64,000 bases of DNA from Mycolicibacterium senegalense (GTDB lineage Bacteria; Actinomycetota; Actinomycetes; Mycobacteriales; Mycobacteriaceae), in NCBI RefSeq assembly GCF_019645875.1, contig NZ_CP081000.1, positions 1,240,001-1,304,000 of the forward strand, given 5' to 3'. Shown piece by piece: positions 32,082 to 42,185 of the stretch (position 1 is its first letter; each line of letters opens with the position of its first letter). Made by a program: the position numbers and the translations under genes. Under the pieces are notes generated by a model. The model saw only the letters and a list, made by a program, of their open reading frames with translations. It searched no databases and was not told the origin of the DNA.

Positions 32082-34061
32082 CTATCCCATCGAGTTCACA
32101 GGCGCCCGTGCGGCAGTCCGTCGAATCCGCCCGTACAACCACAGCAGCACGGCCGCGAACCCGATGATCCCGAGCACCTCGGCGAACGTCCCGTCGTTGC
32201 CGGTGAAGATCGCGAACGGCTCGTCACTTCCAGTGCCGGCGACGAACCCGGCGAAAACCACGCCGTAGAGGCTCTCGCCGACGATCATGCCGGTGGCCAG
32301 GAGCACGCCCAGCCGCTTCTTGCGTTCGACGTTCTCACCGGTCCGGTCGGCCCACTTGTTGTAGAACCACCCGAGCAGTGAGCCCAACGGGATGATCAGG
32401 GTCAGGCTCATCGGCAGATACATGCCCATCCCGACGGCCAGCGGTGGCAGGCTGAATCGCGAAGTACGGGTGAGGATCTCGTCGACGATGACGATCACCA
32501 CCCCGATCGCCGCGCCCAGCCCGATCAGCGACCAGTCCAGGGATCCACCGAACACGCCTTTGGCCAGCGAGGAGATCAGCGCGGCCTGCGGTGCGGCCAG
32601 GGCATGATCGGTCGCGCCCGGCGCTCCCAGGAACCCGAACGCGCGTTGCATCAGGTCAAGCACCGGCGGGATGATCGCCGAGCCGAACAACACGCCAATC
32701 ACCAACGCCACCTGCTGTTTCCACGGGGTGGCGCCGACCAGCTGGCCGGTCTTGAGGTCTTGCAGATTGTCGTTGGAAATGGTGGCCACCCCGAAGGTGA
32801 TGGCCGCGACGAACAGTGTGAAGGCCACCAGGGCGAGGGAACCGTCATCGGATGTCGGGCCGTACACCAGCTTGATCAGCAGCGCGGCAATGAGCACGGT
32901 GAGGATGCCGACGCCGGAGATCGGGCTGTTCGACGAGCCGATCAGGCCGGCCATATAGCCGCACACCGCCGCGATCACCAGCCCGATGACGAAGACGAAG
33001 ACCACGCTCGCCACGATGATCCCCGTCGAGCTGCCGTGCAGCACGGTGGCATGACTGAAGTCCCACAGCAGCACGGCAATTGGGACCAGCATCGCCACCA
33101 CGATGCCGACCACGATGGGGAAGGGGATGTCACGCTGGGTGATGTCGACCAGCTGGCCCTGCCGACGGTCGCGGGCCGAGGCCAGGGCCTCGGTGATGCC
33201 CTTGATGATCGGGCGCAGGATCTTCAGCAGCGTCCACACGGCGGCCACCGCGATCGCCCCGGCCCCGATGAACCGCACCTCGTGCACGAACACCCCGTCG
33301 ATGACGTCGGCGACGGACTCGTCAGTCCCGAACGCTCCGATGGTGCGGATCGGCAGCAGTATCCCGAACGAGATGACGAGACCGACGAGCATCGCGATGC
33401 CGACCGTCATGCCGATCAGATGCCCCACGCCGATCAACGCCAGCGACAAGCTGGCACCGAACATCGAGCCGCCTGTGCCGACCCGGAAATAGGCCGCCAC
33501 GTAATTGGCCAGCACCTTGAGATTCGCCAGCAATCCGAACCCGGCTGACACCAGCGCGCCGAACGCGATCACCCGGATGCCGACCCGGTTCTCCTCGACA
33601 CCGCCGCTGCTGTCACCGACCTTGAGCACCTCGGCGGCGGCGACGCCTTCGGGGTAGGGCAGATCGGACCCGGTCACCAGGGCCCGGCGCAGCGGGATCG
33701 AGTACATCACGCCGAGGATCCCGCCGACCGCGCACACCGCGACGGTGATCCAGTACGGGAAACCGGTCCACCAGCCGATCATGATCAACCCGGGCAGTAC
33801 GAAGATGATCGCCGAGAGCGTGCCCGCCGCCGAGGCGATGGTCTGCACGATGTTGTTCTCCACGATGGAGTGGTTGGCGAAGTTGCGCAGCAGCGCCATC
33901 GAGATCACCGCGGCCGGGATCGCGGTGGCGAACGTCAGACCGACTTTGAGGCCGAGGTAGACGTTGGCGGCGGTGAACACCAGCGTGATCGCCCCGCCGA
34001 GCAGGATCCCGCGCAGGGTTAATTCGCGCAGCGTCGGTGTGGTGGGTTCTGCGACGGCCAC
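32082..34061 (-). CDS. OPT-family oligopeptide/metal-chelate transporter
   Basis: 659 residues from GTG 34061, preceded by AGAGGA; an in-frame start at 34151 lacks support. About 15 membrane helices cover the whole length. Typical elements: LRGILLGGAITLVFTAANVY at the N-terminus with GLKVGLTFATAIPAAVISM, LPYPEGVAAAEVLKVG (OPT signature near residue 140), and GNDGTFAEVLGIIGFAAVLL near the end. OPT proteins import small peptides or iron-siderophore-like chelates with protons. It stands alone; the substrate cannot be told from sequence. Confidence 0.92.
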   Translation of the reverse strand: MAVAEPTTPTLRELTLRGILLGGAITLVFTAANVYLGLKVGLTFATAIPAAVISMALLRNFANHSIVENNIVQTIASAAGTLSAIIFVLPGLIMIGWWTGFPYWITVAVCAVGGILGVMYSIPLRRALVTGSDLPYPEGVAAAEVLKVGDSSGGVEENRVGIRVIAFGALVSAGFGLLANLKVLANYVAAYFRVGTGGSMFGASLSLALIGVGHLIGMTVGIAMLVGLVISFGILLPIRTIGAFGTDESVADVIDGVFVHEVRFIGAGAIAVAAVWTLLKILRPIIKGITEALASARDRRQGQLVDITQRDIPFPIVVGIVVAMLVPIAVLLWDFSHATVLHGSSTGIIVASVVFVFVIGLVIAAVCGYMAGLIGSSNSPISGVGILTVLIAALLIKLVYGPTSDDGSLALVAFTLFVAAITFGVATISNDNLQDLKTGQLVGATPWKQQVALVIGVLFGSAIIPPVLDLMQRAFGFLGAPGATDHALAAPQAALISSLAKGVFGGSLDWSLIGLGAAIGVVIVIVDEILTRTSRFSLPPLAVGMGMYLPMSLTLIIPLGSLLGWFYNKWADRTGENVERKKRLGVLLATGMIVGESLYGVVFAGFVAGTGSDEPFAIFTGNDGTFAEVLGIIGFAAVLLWLYGRIRRTAARAPVNSMG

Positions 34062-34322
34062 TCGGCATCCTCTCGGTTCGCGGTTGCTGACTAACCGTAG
34101 GCGCTGGGTCGCGGTATCGCGGGTCGATCGGCTCGTCCACGACGCTCTCACCCACGGGCGAGTTCACCACCGGGCGTCGTGGGCGCCCCGCCGAGTCGTT
34201 TCGCCGGGCGTGACGTGAACCGCAATGTGCGGTAAATGCGAATTCGCCCGATACGGAGGGGATTTGCCGACTGGGCAGACGTGAACCATTTCGCGCATTC
34301 GACGCCTTCGTCAGTTCTGTCG

Positions 34323-34328
34323 TACGGT
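34323..34328 (+). promoter_or_regulatory. Candidate -10 box, leaderless start of the MscS gene
   Basis: TACGGT, 7 nt before GTG 34336; no Shine-Dalgarno visible. Confidence 0.35.
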
Positions 34329-34335
34329 CGAAAAC

Positions 34336-35301
34336 GTGGAAATGTACAACCTGGCTTTTGAGTGGACAGAAACCAATCGACATTGGCTGATTGAGGTCCC
34401 CGTCAGGGTCGTGGCGTACATCGTTGTCGCGTTAATCATTCGATTTTTGCTGCATCGCATGATCGACCGCGCCACCACCGGTAGGACCAAGAAATCCGTT
34501 AGCGGCGAACTTGAGGGGCAAGCGAAAAAGCCTCCGCTGTTGCGCTATTTGCGGGATCGGGCATCCGCGACGACCAATGGAATACGAGCGGCCGAGCGGC
34601 GTCAACAGCGTGCGCAGACCATCGGGTCGGTGCTCAAATCCACGGTCTCGATCGTGCTGTTGGTGTGGGTGGTGCTGGCGATACTCAGCGTGCTCGGCGT
34701 GAACATCGCGCCGTTCATCGCCTCGGCCGGGGTGGTCGGCCTGGCGATCGGCTTCGGTGCCCAGAACCTGGTGCGCGATTTCGTCACCGGCGTGTTCATG
34801 TTGCTGGAAGACCAGTACGGCGTCGGCGACACCGTCGACCTCGGCGAGGTAACCGGGGAAGTGCAGAGCGTCGGGCTGCGGATCACCACGGTCCGCGACA
34901 TCGACGGCACGCTGTGGTACGTGCGCAACGGCGAGATCGCCCGCGTCGGCAACATGAGCCAGGACTACGCGGTGGCGCGCGTCGAGGTGCCGGTGGCCCT
35001 GACCGCGGATGTGGACCGGGCTGAGCAGGTGGCCGTCGAAGCCGCCCACGAAGTTGTCGCGGACCCTTCGATGGCAGGCAAGGTGATCGGCGAACCTGAG
35101 ATGCTCGGCGTGCAGTCGTTGTCGGCCGACCAGCTCACGCTGCGGATGACCCTGAAGACCCGGCCGAACGCGCAATGGTCGGTGCAACGCAAGCTGCGCC
35201 GCGAAATTCTGCGCGCCTACGACGAGAACGGAATCAATCTGCCTTACCCGCAGGGCCGCATTCACGCCGTCGTCGGTGGTCCGGAGACCAACGGCTCGTA
35301 A
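34336..35301 (+). CDS. mscS: Small-conductance mechanosensitive channel (MscS family)
   Basis: 321 residues from GTG 34336 (an ATG lies two codons in). An N-terminal membrane helix (VRVVAYIVVALIIRFLL), a basic cytoplasmic loop and a second helix precede the pore-lining TM3 (IASAGVVGLAIGFGAQNLVRDF), which leads into the MscS beta domain (EDQYGVGDTVDLGEVTGEV, TTVRDIDGTLWYVRNGEI). The C-terminal alpha/beta domain ends with ENGINLPYPQGRIH. It opens under membrane tension to release solutes. Confidence 0.93.
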   Translation: MEMYNLAFEWTETNRHWLIEVPVRVVAYIVVALIIRFLLHRMIDRATTGRTKKSVSGELEGQAKKPPLLRYLRDRASATTNGIRAAERRQQRAQTIGSVLKSTVSIVLLVWVVLAILSVLGVNIAPFIASAGVVGLAIGFGAQNLVRDFVTGVFMLLEDQYGVGDTVDLGEVTGEVQSVGLRITTVRDIDGTLWYVRNGEIARVGNMSQDYAVARVEVPVALTADVDRAEQVAVEAAHEVVADPSMAGKVIGEPEMLGVQSLSADQLTLRMTLKTRPNAQWSVQRKLRREILRAYDENGINLPYPQGRIHAVVGGPETNGS

Positions 35302-35507
35302 TTGGCGAGACCCACGGTGTTTGGCGTCGATGCGTATCCGGAAGGCTGCGAACTGGGCTCCGTTGCAACGTCGCTCAGCGGTGCCATGTGCACGCCTTTG
35401 AGATGCAGCCGTCCACCGCCGAGGTGGAGTACCTGTGTGGAGTGGTCGTGTCGCTGATTCTCGCCGAGTCCGCCTGATCAGCGAGACAGCGGAACTATGA
35501 TCCGCAC

Positions 35508-35912
35508 ATGACTCGGGCCAGGTTGGTGCTGTTGTCAGGGGTTCTGTTCGCGGGTTTTCTTGGCATCGCGACACCCGCCCACGCCGAACCGGCGCCGCCA
35601 TGCGCCTTCGCGTTGTCGCCGCCGGCGGTCGTTCACGTCGATGGCGCCGACATGGTCAGTGTGACCGTCTCCCCGGATGCCTGCGGAGCGCCAGCCGATC
35701 CCCGCTTCAGCGTGGCCTGCGTGCAGCGTCAAGACAACGCTTCGCCGGTGCAATGCAACCAGGGTCGGGGTGCTCAACCGGCGCAGGTGCTGACGCCCTT
35801 CCGACCGGGTGCGACGTATGTGGCCACCGGCCGGGCCTGCGGCGGCTGGATGGGCATCGCGGAAATCGCCCCACAATGCCAAGTGCTCGGACCGATCTCC
35901 GCGCCGCTGTAA
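35508..35912 (+). CDS. Secreted small protein
   Basis: 134 residues. A classical signal peptide (RLVLLSGVLFAGFLGIATPAHA) with cleavage after AHA. The mature part has six cysteines (PPCAF, DACGAP, VACVQ, VQCNQ, RACGG, PQCQV), so disulfides are likely. No enzymatic motif; a mycobacterial exported protein of unknown role. Confidence 0.8.
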   Translation: MTRARLVLLSGVLFAGFLGIATPAHAEPAPPCAFALSPPAVVHVDGADMVSVTVSPDACGAPADPRFSVACVQRQDNASPVQCNQGRGAQPAQVLTPFRPGATYVATGRACGGWMGIAEIAPQCQVLGPISAPL

Positions 35913-36011
35913 GTCTCGTTGCCCTTCGTTCACCTGCGAACTCCCTGTCAGACACCTGTGCGAGGCAAGCTCGTGCGTCCGACGCGTCAGCAGAACTGAA
36001 GAGGGTGACGA

Positions 36012-38321
36012 ATGAGAACGGCACGGGCCGCAGCGGTGACCACCGTGGCAGCGCTGATCCTGGCGGGCTGCTCCACCGAGGACAACCAGCCAGAAAGCAG
36101 CACGCCGAAGGCGACCTCGCCGATCGACTGGAACCTGCCCGACGCGGACCGCTACCACCGCACCGCCACCTACCCGGTGTACCTCAACAAGCCGGCTGAA
36201 GATCCGGTCGACAAGGAGACCGTCGCCGAGATCTCCACCGTCACCCCCGACGGCAACACGGTGATCTACACCGACGCCGCCGCCAAACGCATCGGTTTCC
36301 TCGACATCACCGACCCCGCCAAACCCGTTGGAAAAGGCACACTTTCCCTCGCCGAGCTGGGCCACAAGGACGACCAGCCGACATCGGTGGCGGCGGTGCA
36401 CGACCACGTCCTCGTCGTCGTCGACACCACCGGCGGCGACTTCGCGCACCCGTCCGGCCGCGTCGACATCGTCCGGATCGCCGACCGGACCCGCGTGCAC
36501 AGCATCGACCTGGGCGGCCAGCCCGACTCGATCGCGATCAGCCCTGACGGCTCCTTCGCCGCGGTCGCCATGGAGAACCAGCGCAACGAGGAGTTCACCC
36601 CGCCTGGCAAGGAGGAAGGTGACCTGCCCCAGCCGCCAACGGGATTCGTGCAACTGATCGACCTCACGGGCGCGCCGAACACCTGGACACCCCGCAAGGT
36701 GGACTTCGATGTCGAGGCCGCACGCAAAGCCGGCCTGGACACACCCGAAGACCTCGAACCCGAATACGTCAGCATCAACTCCCGCGGCCAGGTCGCGGTG
36801 ACCCTGCAGGAGAACAACGGCATCGCCGTCCTCGACGGCCACACCGGCCAGGTCACCAAGATCTTCAGCGCCGCAAGCCAATCGGTGACAGGCATCGACA
36901 CCAAGGAAGACGACGCGATCGACCAGACCGGCTCGATCAAGGACACCCCGCGTGAACCCGATGCCATCGGCTGGATCGGTGACGACTACGTCGCCACCGC
37001 CAACGAAGGCGATTGGAAGGGCGGCACCCGCGGCTGGACGATCTTCGACGCCGGCACGGGCAAGGTCGTCTGGGACGCGGGCAACTCCCTCGAACAGCTC
37101 GCGGTGCGCACCGGCCTGCACATCGAAAGTCGCGCGGAATCCAAGGGGCCCGAGCCGGAAGGCCTGGCCATCACCACCATCGGCGGCCGCCCCGTCGCGC
37201 TGATCGCCTCGGAGCGCAGCAACTTCGTCGCCGTCTACGACGTCAGTGAACCGGCCGCCCCGAGGTTCCGGCAGATCCTGCCGACCACACCAGGACCCGA
37301 AGGGGTCCTGCCGATTCCGTCGCGCAACCTGCTGGCGATCTCCTCGGAATCCGACGACGCCGAAGCCAGAGTGAGGGCCTCGGTCACCATCTACGGCTAC
37401 GGCGACGATTTCAAAGCCGAAGGCAAACCGAACTTTCCGTCCATCGTGTCCGGCGATATCGACGGCGCACCGATCGGCTGGGGAGCGCTCGGCGCGCTGT
37501 CGGCCGACCCGAAGAACGACAACCGGCTCTACACCGCCACCGACATCGCCTACGGTCCGGCCCGCATCCTCGGCATCGACGTGGCGCACAAGCCGGCCCT
37601 GATCGACACCGAGCTGCCGGTCACCGAAGGCGGCAAGCCCGTCACCCTCGACACCGAGGGCGTGTCGGCCCGATCCGACGGTGGATTCGTGCTGGCCGTG
37701 GAAGGCGAAGACGGCGCCGGTAACCAGATCGTCTACGTTGCCGCCGACGGCCACATCGAGAAGCGGGTGCCGCTGCCCAAAGACATTGCCGCGCAGCTCG
37801 GTAGCCAAGGCTTCGAAGGAGTCGCTGTCGATGGCGACGCCGTCTGGGTGGCGTTGCAGCGCGAACTCAAATCCGACCCCAAGGGCATCGTCCGCATCGG
37901 GCGCTACACCCCGGACGGGGACAAGTGGGACTGGTTCGGCTACCAGCTGGACACCACCGCCACCAAAGACGACTGGGTGGGTGTCTCTGAAATCGCCGTC
38001 CACAACGGTGAATTGCTGGTCCTCGAGCGCGACAAGCTCAACGGGCCGGACGCGCGGGTGAAAGCGCTGTACCGGGTGGCGATTACCGAAGGTGAAACCG
38101 CGGCGGCGGACAAGCTGAACGTCCTCCCGAAGACGTTGGCCCGCAACCTGTTGCTCGACCTGCAGGCCACCAATGGCTATGTGCAGGAGAAGGTCGAAGG
38201 CTTCGCGATCGCCGGCAACCAGAACCTGTACGTGGTCACCGACAATGACGGGCTCGACGATGCCAACGGCGAAACGGTGTTCCTCGACCTAGGTGCGGCA
38301 TCGGAGGCCCTGAAGGGATAG
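36012..38321 (+). CDS. Lipoprotein with esterase-like/phytase beta-propeller domain
   Basis: 769 residues; signal peptide with lipobox LILAGC. The rest has the repeated beta-propeller pattern (VTPDGNTVIYTDAAAKRIGF, DSIAISPDGSFAAVAMENQ, GPEPEGLAITTIGGRPVALI, TEGVSARSDGGFVLAVEGED, QGFEGVAVDGDAVWVAL). The last part, with EGxA and VQEKVEGFAI motifs, matches the 'esterase-like activity of phytase' family. It acts outside the membrane, perhaps on phosphate esters; activity is uncertain. Confidence 0.82.
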   Translation: MRTARAAAVTTVAALILAGCSTEDNQPESSTPKATSPIDWNLPDADRYHRTATYPVYLNKPAEDPVDKETVAEISTVTPDGNTVIYTDAAAKRIGFLDITDPAKPVGKGTLSLAELGHKDDQPTSVAAVHDHVLVVVDTTGGDFAHPSGRVDIVRIADRTRVHSIDLGGQPDSIAISPDGSFAAVAMENQRNEEFTPPGKEEGDLPQPPTGFVQLIDLTGAPNTWTPRKVDFDVEAARKAGLDTPEDLEPEYVSINSRGQVAVTLQENNGIAVLDGHTGQVTKIFSAASQSVTGIDTKEDDAIDQTGSIKDTPREPDAIGWIGDDYVATANEGDWKGGTRGWTIFDAGTGKVVWDAGNSLEQLAVRTGLHIESRAESKGPEPEGLAITTIGGRPVALIASERSNFVAVYDVSEPAAPRFRQILPTTPGPEGVLPIPSRNLLAISSESDDAEARVRASVTIYGYGDDFKAEGKPNFPSIVSGDIDGAPIGWGALGALSADPKNDNRLYTATDIAYGPARILGIDVAHKPALIDTELPVTEGGKPVTLDTEGVSARSDGGFVLAVEGEDGAGNQIVYVAADGHIEKRVPLPKDIAAQLGSQGFEGVAVDGDAVWVALQRELKSDPKGIVRIGRYTPDGDKWDWFGYQLDTTATKDDWVGVSEIAVHNGELLVLERDKLNGPDARVKALYRVAITEGETAAADKLNVLPKTLARNLLLDLQATNGYVQEKVEGFAIAGNQNLYVVTDNDGLDDANGETVFLDLGAASEALKG

Positions 38322-38355
38322 CGCTGCCTCCCGCCCCAATGCCCCCTGAAGTGAC

Positions 38356-39444
38356 ATGATGACGCGCATGACGGCGGTGTTGATCCGGTCCGACAAGCTG
38401 CTGATCTTCGGTGGCCTCGCCATCTGCGTGGTGGCGGGGCTGTCGCATTACGGGGGCTGGCCGCACCTGGTCGGCTTCGTCGTCAGTGCACTGGCGGTCA
38501 CCGTGCTGGCTTCCGTCGTGGGTCTGGCCGTCGATCAACTCGGCGACCGGTTCGGGCCCGGCGCAACCGGAGTGCTGCAATCCGCCCTCGGCAATCTGCC
38601 GGAGCTGTTCATCTGCATCTTCGCGCTCAAGGCCGGACTGGTCGATGTGGTGCGCGCGGCCTTGATCGGCTCCATCTTGGCCAACCTGCTGTTGGTGCTG
38701 GGCCTGGCGTTCCTGGTCGGTGGGCTCAAGCACGGCCCGCAGAAACTCGGCTCGGCTCAGGTACGGACCATCCTCGTGCTGATGGTGCTGTCGGTGACCG
38801 CCATGGCGATTCCGTCGATCGCCCACGAGGTGCACGCCCCGGCCTCCGAACACGAAGTGTCCTTTTCGATGATCGTGTCGGTGGTCCTGCTGGTGCTGTT
38901 CGGGTTGTCACTGCCGTATTCGCTGAGTCGGGACCGGGACAAGACCAGTGAGGCTGTGCCGCAACCGGATAAGGAAGCGCCGCGGTGGCCGGTCGGGCTG
39001 GCGATCGGCATGCTGGCCATCGCGGGTGCGGCGGCGGCGTTCGTCTCGGACTGGTTTGTCGCCGCGCTGGAACCGGCGATGGACTCGCTTCACATTTCGC
39101 AGGCGTTCGCCGGTCTGGTGATCGTGGCGATCGCGGGCAATGCGGTGGAGAACGTCGTCGGCGTGCAGCTGGCCGCCAAAAACCAGTCGGAGTACGCCTT
39201 CTCGATCATCTTGAACAGCCCGATCCAGATCGCTCTGGTGCTGGCACCGGTGCTGGTGTTGGTGAGCCAGATCTTCGGGCTCGCCTCGCTCACGCTGGTG
39301 TTCGGGCCGATGCTGATCGTCGCGCTGCTGGTCGCGGTCATCTTGGCCGCGATCATCGCCTTCGACGGGGAATCGACCTGGTTGGAAGGTGCGGCGCTGA
39401 TCGCGTTGTACTGCATCATCGCCGCCTCGTTCTGGTGGGGATGA
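38356..39444 (+). CDS. Ca2+/H+ exchanger of the CaCA superfamily
   Basis: 362 residues; ATG 38356 with two further in-frame ATGs close by (38359, 38368). About eleven membrane helices. Two inverted alpha-repeats are clear: ALGNLPELFICIFALKAG with LIGSILANLLLVLGLAFLVG, and AIAGNAVENVVGVQLAAKNQ with FSIILNSPIQIALVLAP. The acidic residues in these repeats bind Ca2+ in CAX/ChaA exchangers. A charged cytoplasmic loop with SRDRDKTSEAVPQPDKEAPR splits the halves. It should export Ca2+. Confidence 0.9.
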   Translation: MMTRMTAVLIRSDKLLIFGGLAICVVAGLSHYGGWPHLVGFVVSALAVTVLASVVGLAVDQLGDRFGPGATGVLQSALGNLPELFICIFALKAGLVDVVRAALIGSILANLLLVLGLAFLVGGLKHGPQKLGSAQVRTILVLMVLSVTAMAIPSIAHEVHAPASEHEVSFSMIVSVVLLVLFGLSLPYSLSRDRDKTSEAVPQPDKEAPRWPVGLAIGMLAIAGAAAAFVSDWFVAALEPAMDSLHISQAFAGLVIVAIAGNAVENVVGVQLAAKNQSEYAFSIILNSPIQIALVLAPVLVLVSQIFGLASLTLVFGPMLIVALLVAVILAAIIAFDGESTWLEGAALIALYCIIAASFWWG

Positions 39445-39451
39445 CCGAGTC

Positions 39452-39823
39452 TCAGACAGCGAACGCCAACCAGTAGCCGATCGGGATCATCGCGAAATAC
39501 CCGAGCATTCCGACCGGGATCCCGATCAGCGGAGTCCGCTTGCGCCATTCGGCCACCACCGCACCCGCGACGGCCAGCACGGTGCCGGCCACCAGAGCCA
39601 TCCACGGAATCCACACGAGGACGTTCTGGCCCTTCGCGGACAGTTGGCACACCTTGTCGGTGACGCCCTCGTGGCACGGGTCGGTCGCCATGGCCAGCGG
39701 CAGCATCAGCACGGCCGCCGCCACGAATCCCAACAAGCCCATGGCCGTGAGCAACCCGACGAACCAGAGCCAGTGCTTGCCGCTGTTGCGGGCCGTCACG
39801 GGCGGTTCGTCCGGTTGCGTCAT
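39452..39823 (-). CDS. Small membrane protein, 123 residues
   Basis: Three or four hydrophobic helices (LWFVGLLTAMGLLGFVAAAV, VWIPWMALVAGTVLAVAGAV, LIGIPVGMLGYFAMIPIGYW) and an extracellular Cys pair (DPCHEG, KVCQLS). The start lies 3 bp after the RF3 stop, so it is probably co-transcribed with prfC. Function unknown; common in mycobacteria. Confidence 0.82.
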   Translation of the reverse strand: MTQPDEPPVTARNSGKHWLWFVGLLTAMGLLGFVAAAVLMLPLAMATDPCHEGVTDKVCQLSAKGQNVLVWIPWMALVAGTVLAVAGAVVAEWRKRTPLIGIPVGMLGYFAMIPIGYWLAFAV

Positions 39824-39826
39824 CGA

Positions 39827-41449
39827 TCAGCCTTCTGCGGCCACCAACGACCCCAGCTTGATGTCGGGGTTGTCGCGCTGGAAACCCTCCAGCCGCCACG
39901 GTGTCGAGAACAACACCAGCATGACGCCGTCGGTGCGGGTCAACACCTCACAGGACACCTGCTTGTTGACGTACTCGGCATCCTCGGGGCGCACCACCCG
40001 GGCGACCTGATACGGCAGGTTCTCCAGGGAGATCGGGGCGCTGAGTTCGGTGGCCATCCGGTGGGCGGCCACCTCGAACTGCATCGGCCCGACCGCGGCG
40101 AACACCGGCGCCTGGTCGCCGCGCTTGTCCGAGCGCAGCACCTGCACCACGCCTTCCTGCTCGAGCTGCTCGATGCCCTTGCGGAACTGCTTGTGCTTGC
40201 TGGGGTCGGTGCCGCGGGCCACCGCGAAATGCTCGGGGGAGAAGCTCGGGATCGGCGGGTAGACCACCGGGATGTCGCGGTACAGGGTGTCGCCGGGGCG
40301 CAGGGCCGCGGCGTTGGCCAACCCGATCACGTCGCCCGGCCACGCGTCGTCGAGCGTCGAGCGCTGCTGACCGAACACCGACTGCGCGTACTTGGTGACG
40401 AACGGCTTGCCGGTGGCGGCGTGGGTGAGCACGTCGCCGCGCTCGAACGTCCCCGACACCACCCGTGCGTAGGCGATCCGGTCGCGGTGCGAGGTGTCCA
40501 TACCGGCCTGCACCTTGAACACGAACGCGCTGAACGGCGAGTCGACCGCCCGCCGGTTGCCGTCGACATCGAGTGACCCGCTGGGCGCCGGGGCCAGCTC
40601 GACCAGCACGTCGAGCAGCTGGTTGACGCCGAAGTTCAACGCGGCCGAGGTGAACAGCACCGGGGAGGACTCGCCGGACAGAAAGGTCTCCCGGTCGTAG
40701 TCGGACCCGTCGGCGCTCAGCAGCTCGGACTCCTCCACGGCGGTGTCCCAGTCATCGCCCGCAGCGGCGTGTGCGTCGGCGGCGGCGATGTGCTCCTCGG
40801 GTGCTGCGGTGGCGCCACCCGCGGTGCGGGTGAACCGGATGAACTTCTCGGCGCGACGGTCCATCACGCCCTTGAAATCGCCGGCGATACCGACCGGCCA
40901 GGTCAGGGGAGTGGTGCGCAGCCCGATCCGCTCGTGGATCTCGTCCATCAACTCCAGGGCGTGCCGGCCCGGGCGGTCCCACTTGTTGATCACCGTGATG
41001 ATCGGGATGCCGCGGTGCTTACACACCTGGAACAGCTTGAGGGTCTGGGGCTCAAGGCCTTTCGCGGCGTCGATGAGCATGACCGCGCAGTCCACCGCGG
41101 TCAGCACGCGGTAGGTGTCCTCGGAGAAGTCGGCGTGGCCCGGAGTGTCGAGCAGGTTGATGACGCAGTCGCGGTAGGGGAACTGCAGCGCGGTCGAGGT
41201 GATCGAGATGCCGCGGGCCTTCTCCATCTCCATCCAGTCCGACACCGTCGACTTGCGGCCCGCCTTGCCGTGGATCGCGCCCGCCTCGTTGATCACCCGG
41301 GCGTGCAGCGCGAGCGCCTCGGTCAGCGTCGACTTACCGGCGTCGGGGTGGCTGATGACGGCGAAGGTGCGGCGACGGGCCGACTCAGCGGCGATCTTGG
41401 CAGCTCGGGCGGTGGTGGTGGCAGGCGTGGCGAGGGCGTTGTCGGTCAT
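39827..41449 (-). CDS. prfC: Peptide chain release factor 3
   Basis: 540 residues from ATG 41449 (MTDNALATPATTTARAAKIA). GTPase motifs are complete: SHPDAGKSTLTE (G1), GISITSTALQF (G2), LDTPGHADFSEDTYR (G3), NKWDRPG (G4). The RF3-specific domains follow (FRKGIEQLEQEGVVQVLRSD, APVFAAVGPMQFEVAAHRM). RF3 recycles RF1/RF2 from the ribosome after peptide release. Upstream in-frame sequence reaching 42181 is noise across the divergent LOG gene. Confidence 0.96.
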   Translation of the reverse strand: MTDNALATPATTTARAAKIAAESARRRTFAVISHPDAGKSTLTEALALHARVINEAGAIHGKAGRKSTVSDWMEMEKARGISITSTALQFPYRDCVINLLDTPGHADFSEDTYRVLTAVDCAVMLIDAAKGLEPQTLKLFQVCKHRGIPIITVINKWDRPGRHALELMDEIHERIGLRTTPLTWPVGIAGDFKGVMDRRAEKFIRFTRTAGGATAAPEEHIAAADAHAAAGDDWDTAVEESELLSADGSDYDRETFLSGESSPVLFTSAALNFGVNQLLDVLVELAPAPSGSLDVDGNRRAVDSPFSAFVFKVQAGMDTSHRDRIAYARVVSGTFERGDVLTHAATGKPFVTKYAQSVFGQQRSTLDDAWPGDVIGLANAAALRPGDTLYRDIPVVYPPIPSFSPEHFAVARGTDPSKHKQFRKGIEQLEQEGVVQVLRSDKRGDQAPVFAAVGPMQFEVAAHRMATELSAPISLENLPYQVARVVRPEDAEYVNKQVSCEVLTRTDGVMLVLFSTPWRLEGFQRDNPDIKLGSLVAAEG

Positions 41450-41527
41450 CTCGATAAGCGATGGTATGGGGGTTGAGGGGCAAACCAGTAATTGAGCGGG
41501 TGGGCGGGCAGGGCATGATCGTCGGTG

Positions 41528-42061
41528 ATGAACGTCTGCGTCTTCCTGTCCGCCGCCGACCTCGACGAGCGCTACACCGAACCGGCGCGTGCTTTCGCCG
41601 AGCTCCTCGGCAAGGGAGGCCACACGCTGGTCTGGGGTGGTTCCGACAAAGGCCTGATGAAAGTGGTGGCCGACGAGGTGCAGGCCGCCGGCGGCCGGCT
41701 GGTGGGGATCTCGGTGGAGTTCCTGCGGCAGCAGGCCAGGGTGGGCGCCGACGAGATGGTGATCACCGCCGACCTGTCCCAACGCAAGGCGCTGCTGCTG
41801 GAGCGTTCCGATGCGCTGATGGTGATGCCCGGTGGCCTGGGCACCCTCGACGAAGCCACCGAGATCCTGGAACTGCGCAAGCATCGTCGCCACGACAAGC
41901 CGGTCGTGCTGCTGAACACCGCCGGCTTCTACGACGGTCTGGTGATCCAGCTGCGGCGGATGGAGCAGGACGGCTTTCTGCCCGTGCCGTTGGATCACCT
42001 GGTTTTCGTCGCCGAGGAACCCGCCGCGGCGATGGAGTACCTGGAGCGCACCGTCAGCTGA
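41528..42061 (+). CDS. LOG family protein (nucleoside 5'-monophosphate phosphoribohydrolase)
   Basis: 177 residues, ATG 41528 (a GTG one codon earlier is possible). Rossmann-type fold with GKGGHTLVWGGSDKGLMKVV and the LOG signature DALMVMPGGLGTLDEATEIL (PGGxGTxxE) near residue 98. The family cleaves cytokinin-type riboside monophosphates to free base and ribose 5-phosphate. Divergent from prfC. Confidence 0.9.
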   Translation: MNVCVFLSAADLDERYTEPARAFAELLGKGGHTLVWGGSDKGLMKVVADEVQAAGGRLVGISVEFLRQQARVGADEMVITADLSQRKALLLERSDALMVMPGGLGTLDEATEILELRKHRRHDKPVVLLNTAGFYDGLVIQLRRMEQDGFLPVPLDHLVFVAEEPAAAMEYLERTVS

Positions 42062-42185
42062 GGCGACGACGGCAGCCCGACTCGCCCACGTCCCCTGGGC
42101 GTTGCGTCGAAGCCGAAGCCGCCCGGCTACGATTGAGTCACTGATCACGCCCTGATCAATCAGGCCCTCGCCGAACCACATTGGA

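Noticed and set aside
32604..33548. 314-codon plus-strand frame rich in Asp, His and Arg
   Set aside because: Antisense to the OPT transporter; composition mirrors the hydrophobic codons of that gene.
35535..38003. 822-codon open frame on the minus strand
   Set aside because: Antisense to the secreted protein and phytase-like lipoprotein genes, whose signal peptides and motifs are convincing; the frame itself has none.
39651..39674. TTGTCGGTG sequence resembling a RecA-NDp promoter
   Set aside because: It lies inside the small membrane protein gene and has no TAnnnT-like or CATNCT box 8 nt downstream. Two further CACCGACAA matches inside the L,D-transpeptidase gene fail for the same reason.
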